From the NCBI RefSeq assembly GCF_017873215.1, contig NZ_JAGGKA010000011.1, forward strand, positions 86,497 through 150,496: a DNA stretch of 64,000 nt, given 5' to 3'. Position numbers and translations under genes: made by a program. The notes under the pieces are model-generated. The model ran no database searches. It saw only the letters and a list, made by a program, of their open reading frames with translations, and had not been told where the DNA came from. Source of the stretch: Clostridium tetanomorphum (GTDB lineage Bacteria > Bacillota > Clostridia > Clostridiales > Clostridiaceae). Every line of letters begins with the position of its first letter. Position 1 is the stretch's first letter. Of the stretch, positions 63,914 to 64,000 are shown piece by piece.

Positions 63914-64000
63914 AAATAAAACCACCTGCTATGCAGGTGTGTTCAGAAAAGCTTAAGCGTTGAAAAAAAACACCTCACTTTGATAGAATAGATATGGTTT
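63914..64000 (+). mobile_element. Putative left end of an IS200/IS605-type element (partial)
   Basis: Starts with a small perfect hairpin CACCTGC/GCAGGTG (63923-63939), the kind of subterminal palindrome used by IS200-type transposases, and continues into a segment repeated at 61116. A transposase gene would lie beyond the window edge. Identification is from the hairpin and the repeat only. Confidence 0.5.

Overview
The window is AT-rich DNA with strong AGGAGG-type ribosome binding sites, frequent TTG/GTG starts, CWB2 cell-wall repeats, lipoproteins and many T-tailed hairpin terminators. This fits a Clostridium cluster I organism, plausibly of the C. botulinum/sporogenes type; the species is an inference. 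No rRNA, tRNA, CRISPR array or complete insertion sequence is present.

Region 1 (1-27331) is the most unusual part. Two nearly identical cobalamin riboswitches (1-180 and 6757-6945), each followed by a near-identical terminator, control two long operons. Operon A encodes a beta-propeller lipoprotein, a fused ectodomain/ECF S-component-like protein, EcfT, and a tandem EcfA ATPase. Operon B encodes a large CWB2 surface protein, two BtuF-like lipoproteins, a BtuC permease, a BtuD ATPase with an extra C-terminal domain, CbiZ, CobN, a radical SAM/SPASM enzyme, an ABC-2 ATPase and permease, ChlI, ChlD, and a TIM-barrel protein that could be a CbiR-like hydrolase. No corrin-ring biosynthesis gene is present. 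The simplest reading is a corrinoid capture, import and remodelling system built around a CobN/ChlI/ChlD chelatase.

Region 2 (27588-32914) is a compact chemosensory operon: MCP, CheW, CheA and CheY, without CheR, CheB or flagellar genes. Region 3 (33018-37520) holds a ferredoxin and a NapH-like membrane Fe-S protein behind two CsoR/CstR-like operators, then an ArsC/Spx protein, an amino acid permease and an amidohydrolase. Region 4 (37546-43809) has a MutS2-like gene with a single-base frameshift, preceded by a leader-peptide/terminator attenuator, then RNase J, a LysE exporter and a TcaA-like protein.

Region 5 (43899-49034) contains c-di-GMP genes (GGDEF and a Fur-box-preceded HD-GYP), a lone FeoA, a second MCP and a G5/3D cell-wall protein. 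Region 6 (49157-57625) has meso-DAP dehydrogenase, an arginase-family protein between copies of a hairpin repeat, and a minus-strand Bce-type resistance module: BceB and BceA followed by a thiol/Fe-S redox set (TlpA, a 44-residue CXXC protein, a NapH-like protein), then a response regulator and kinase. Region 7 (57844-64000) is proB-proA-proC, then an RpiR regulator and a GH4 phospho-glycosidase, ending at what looks like the left end of an IS200-type element.
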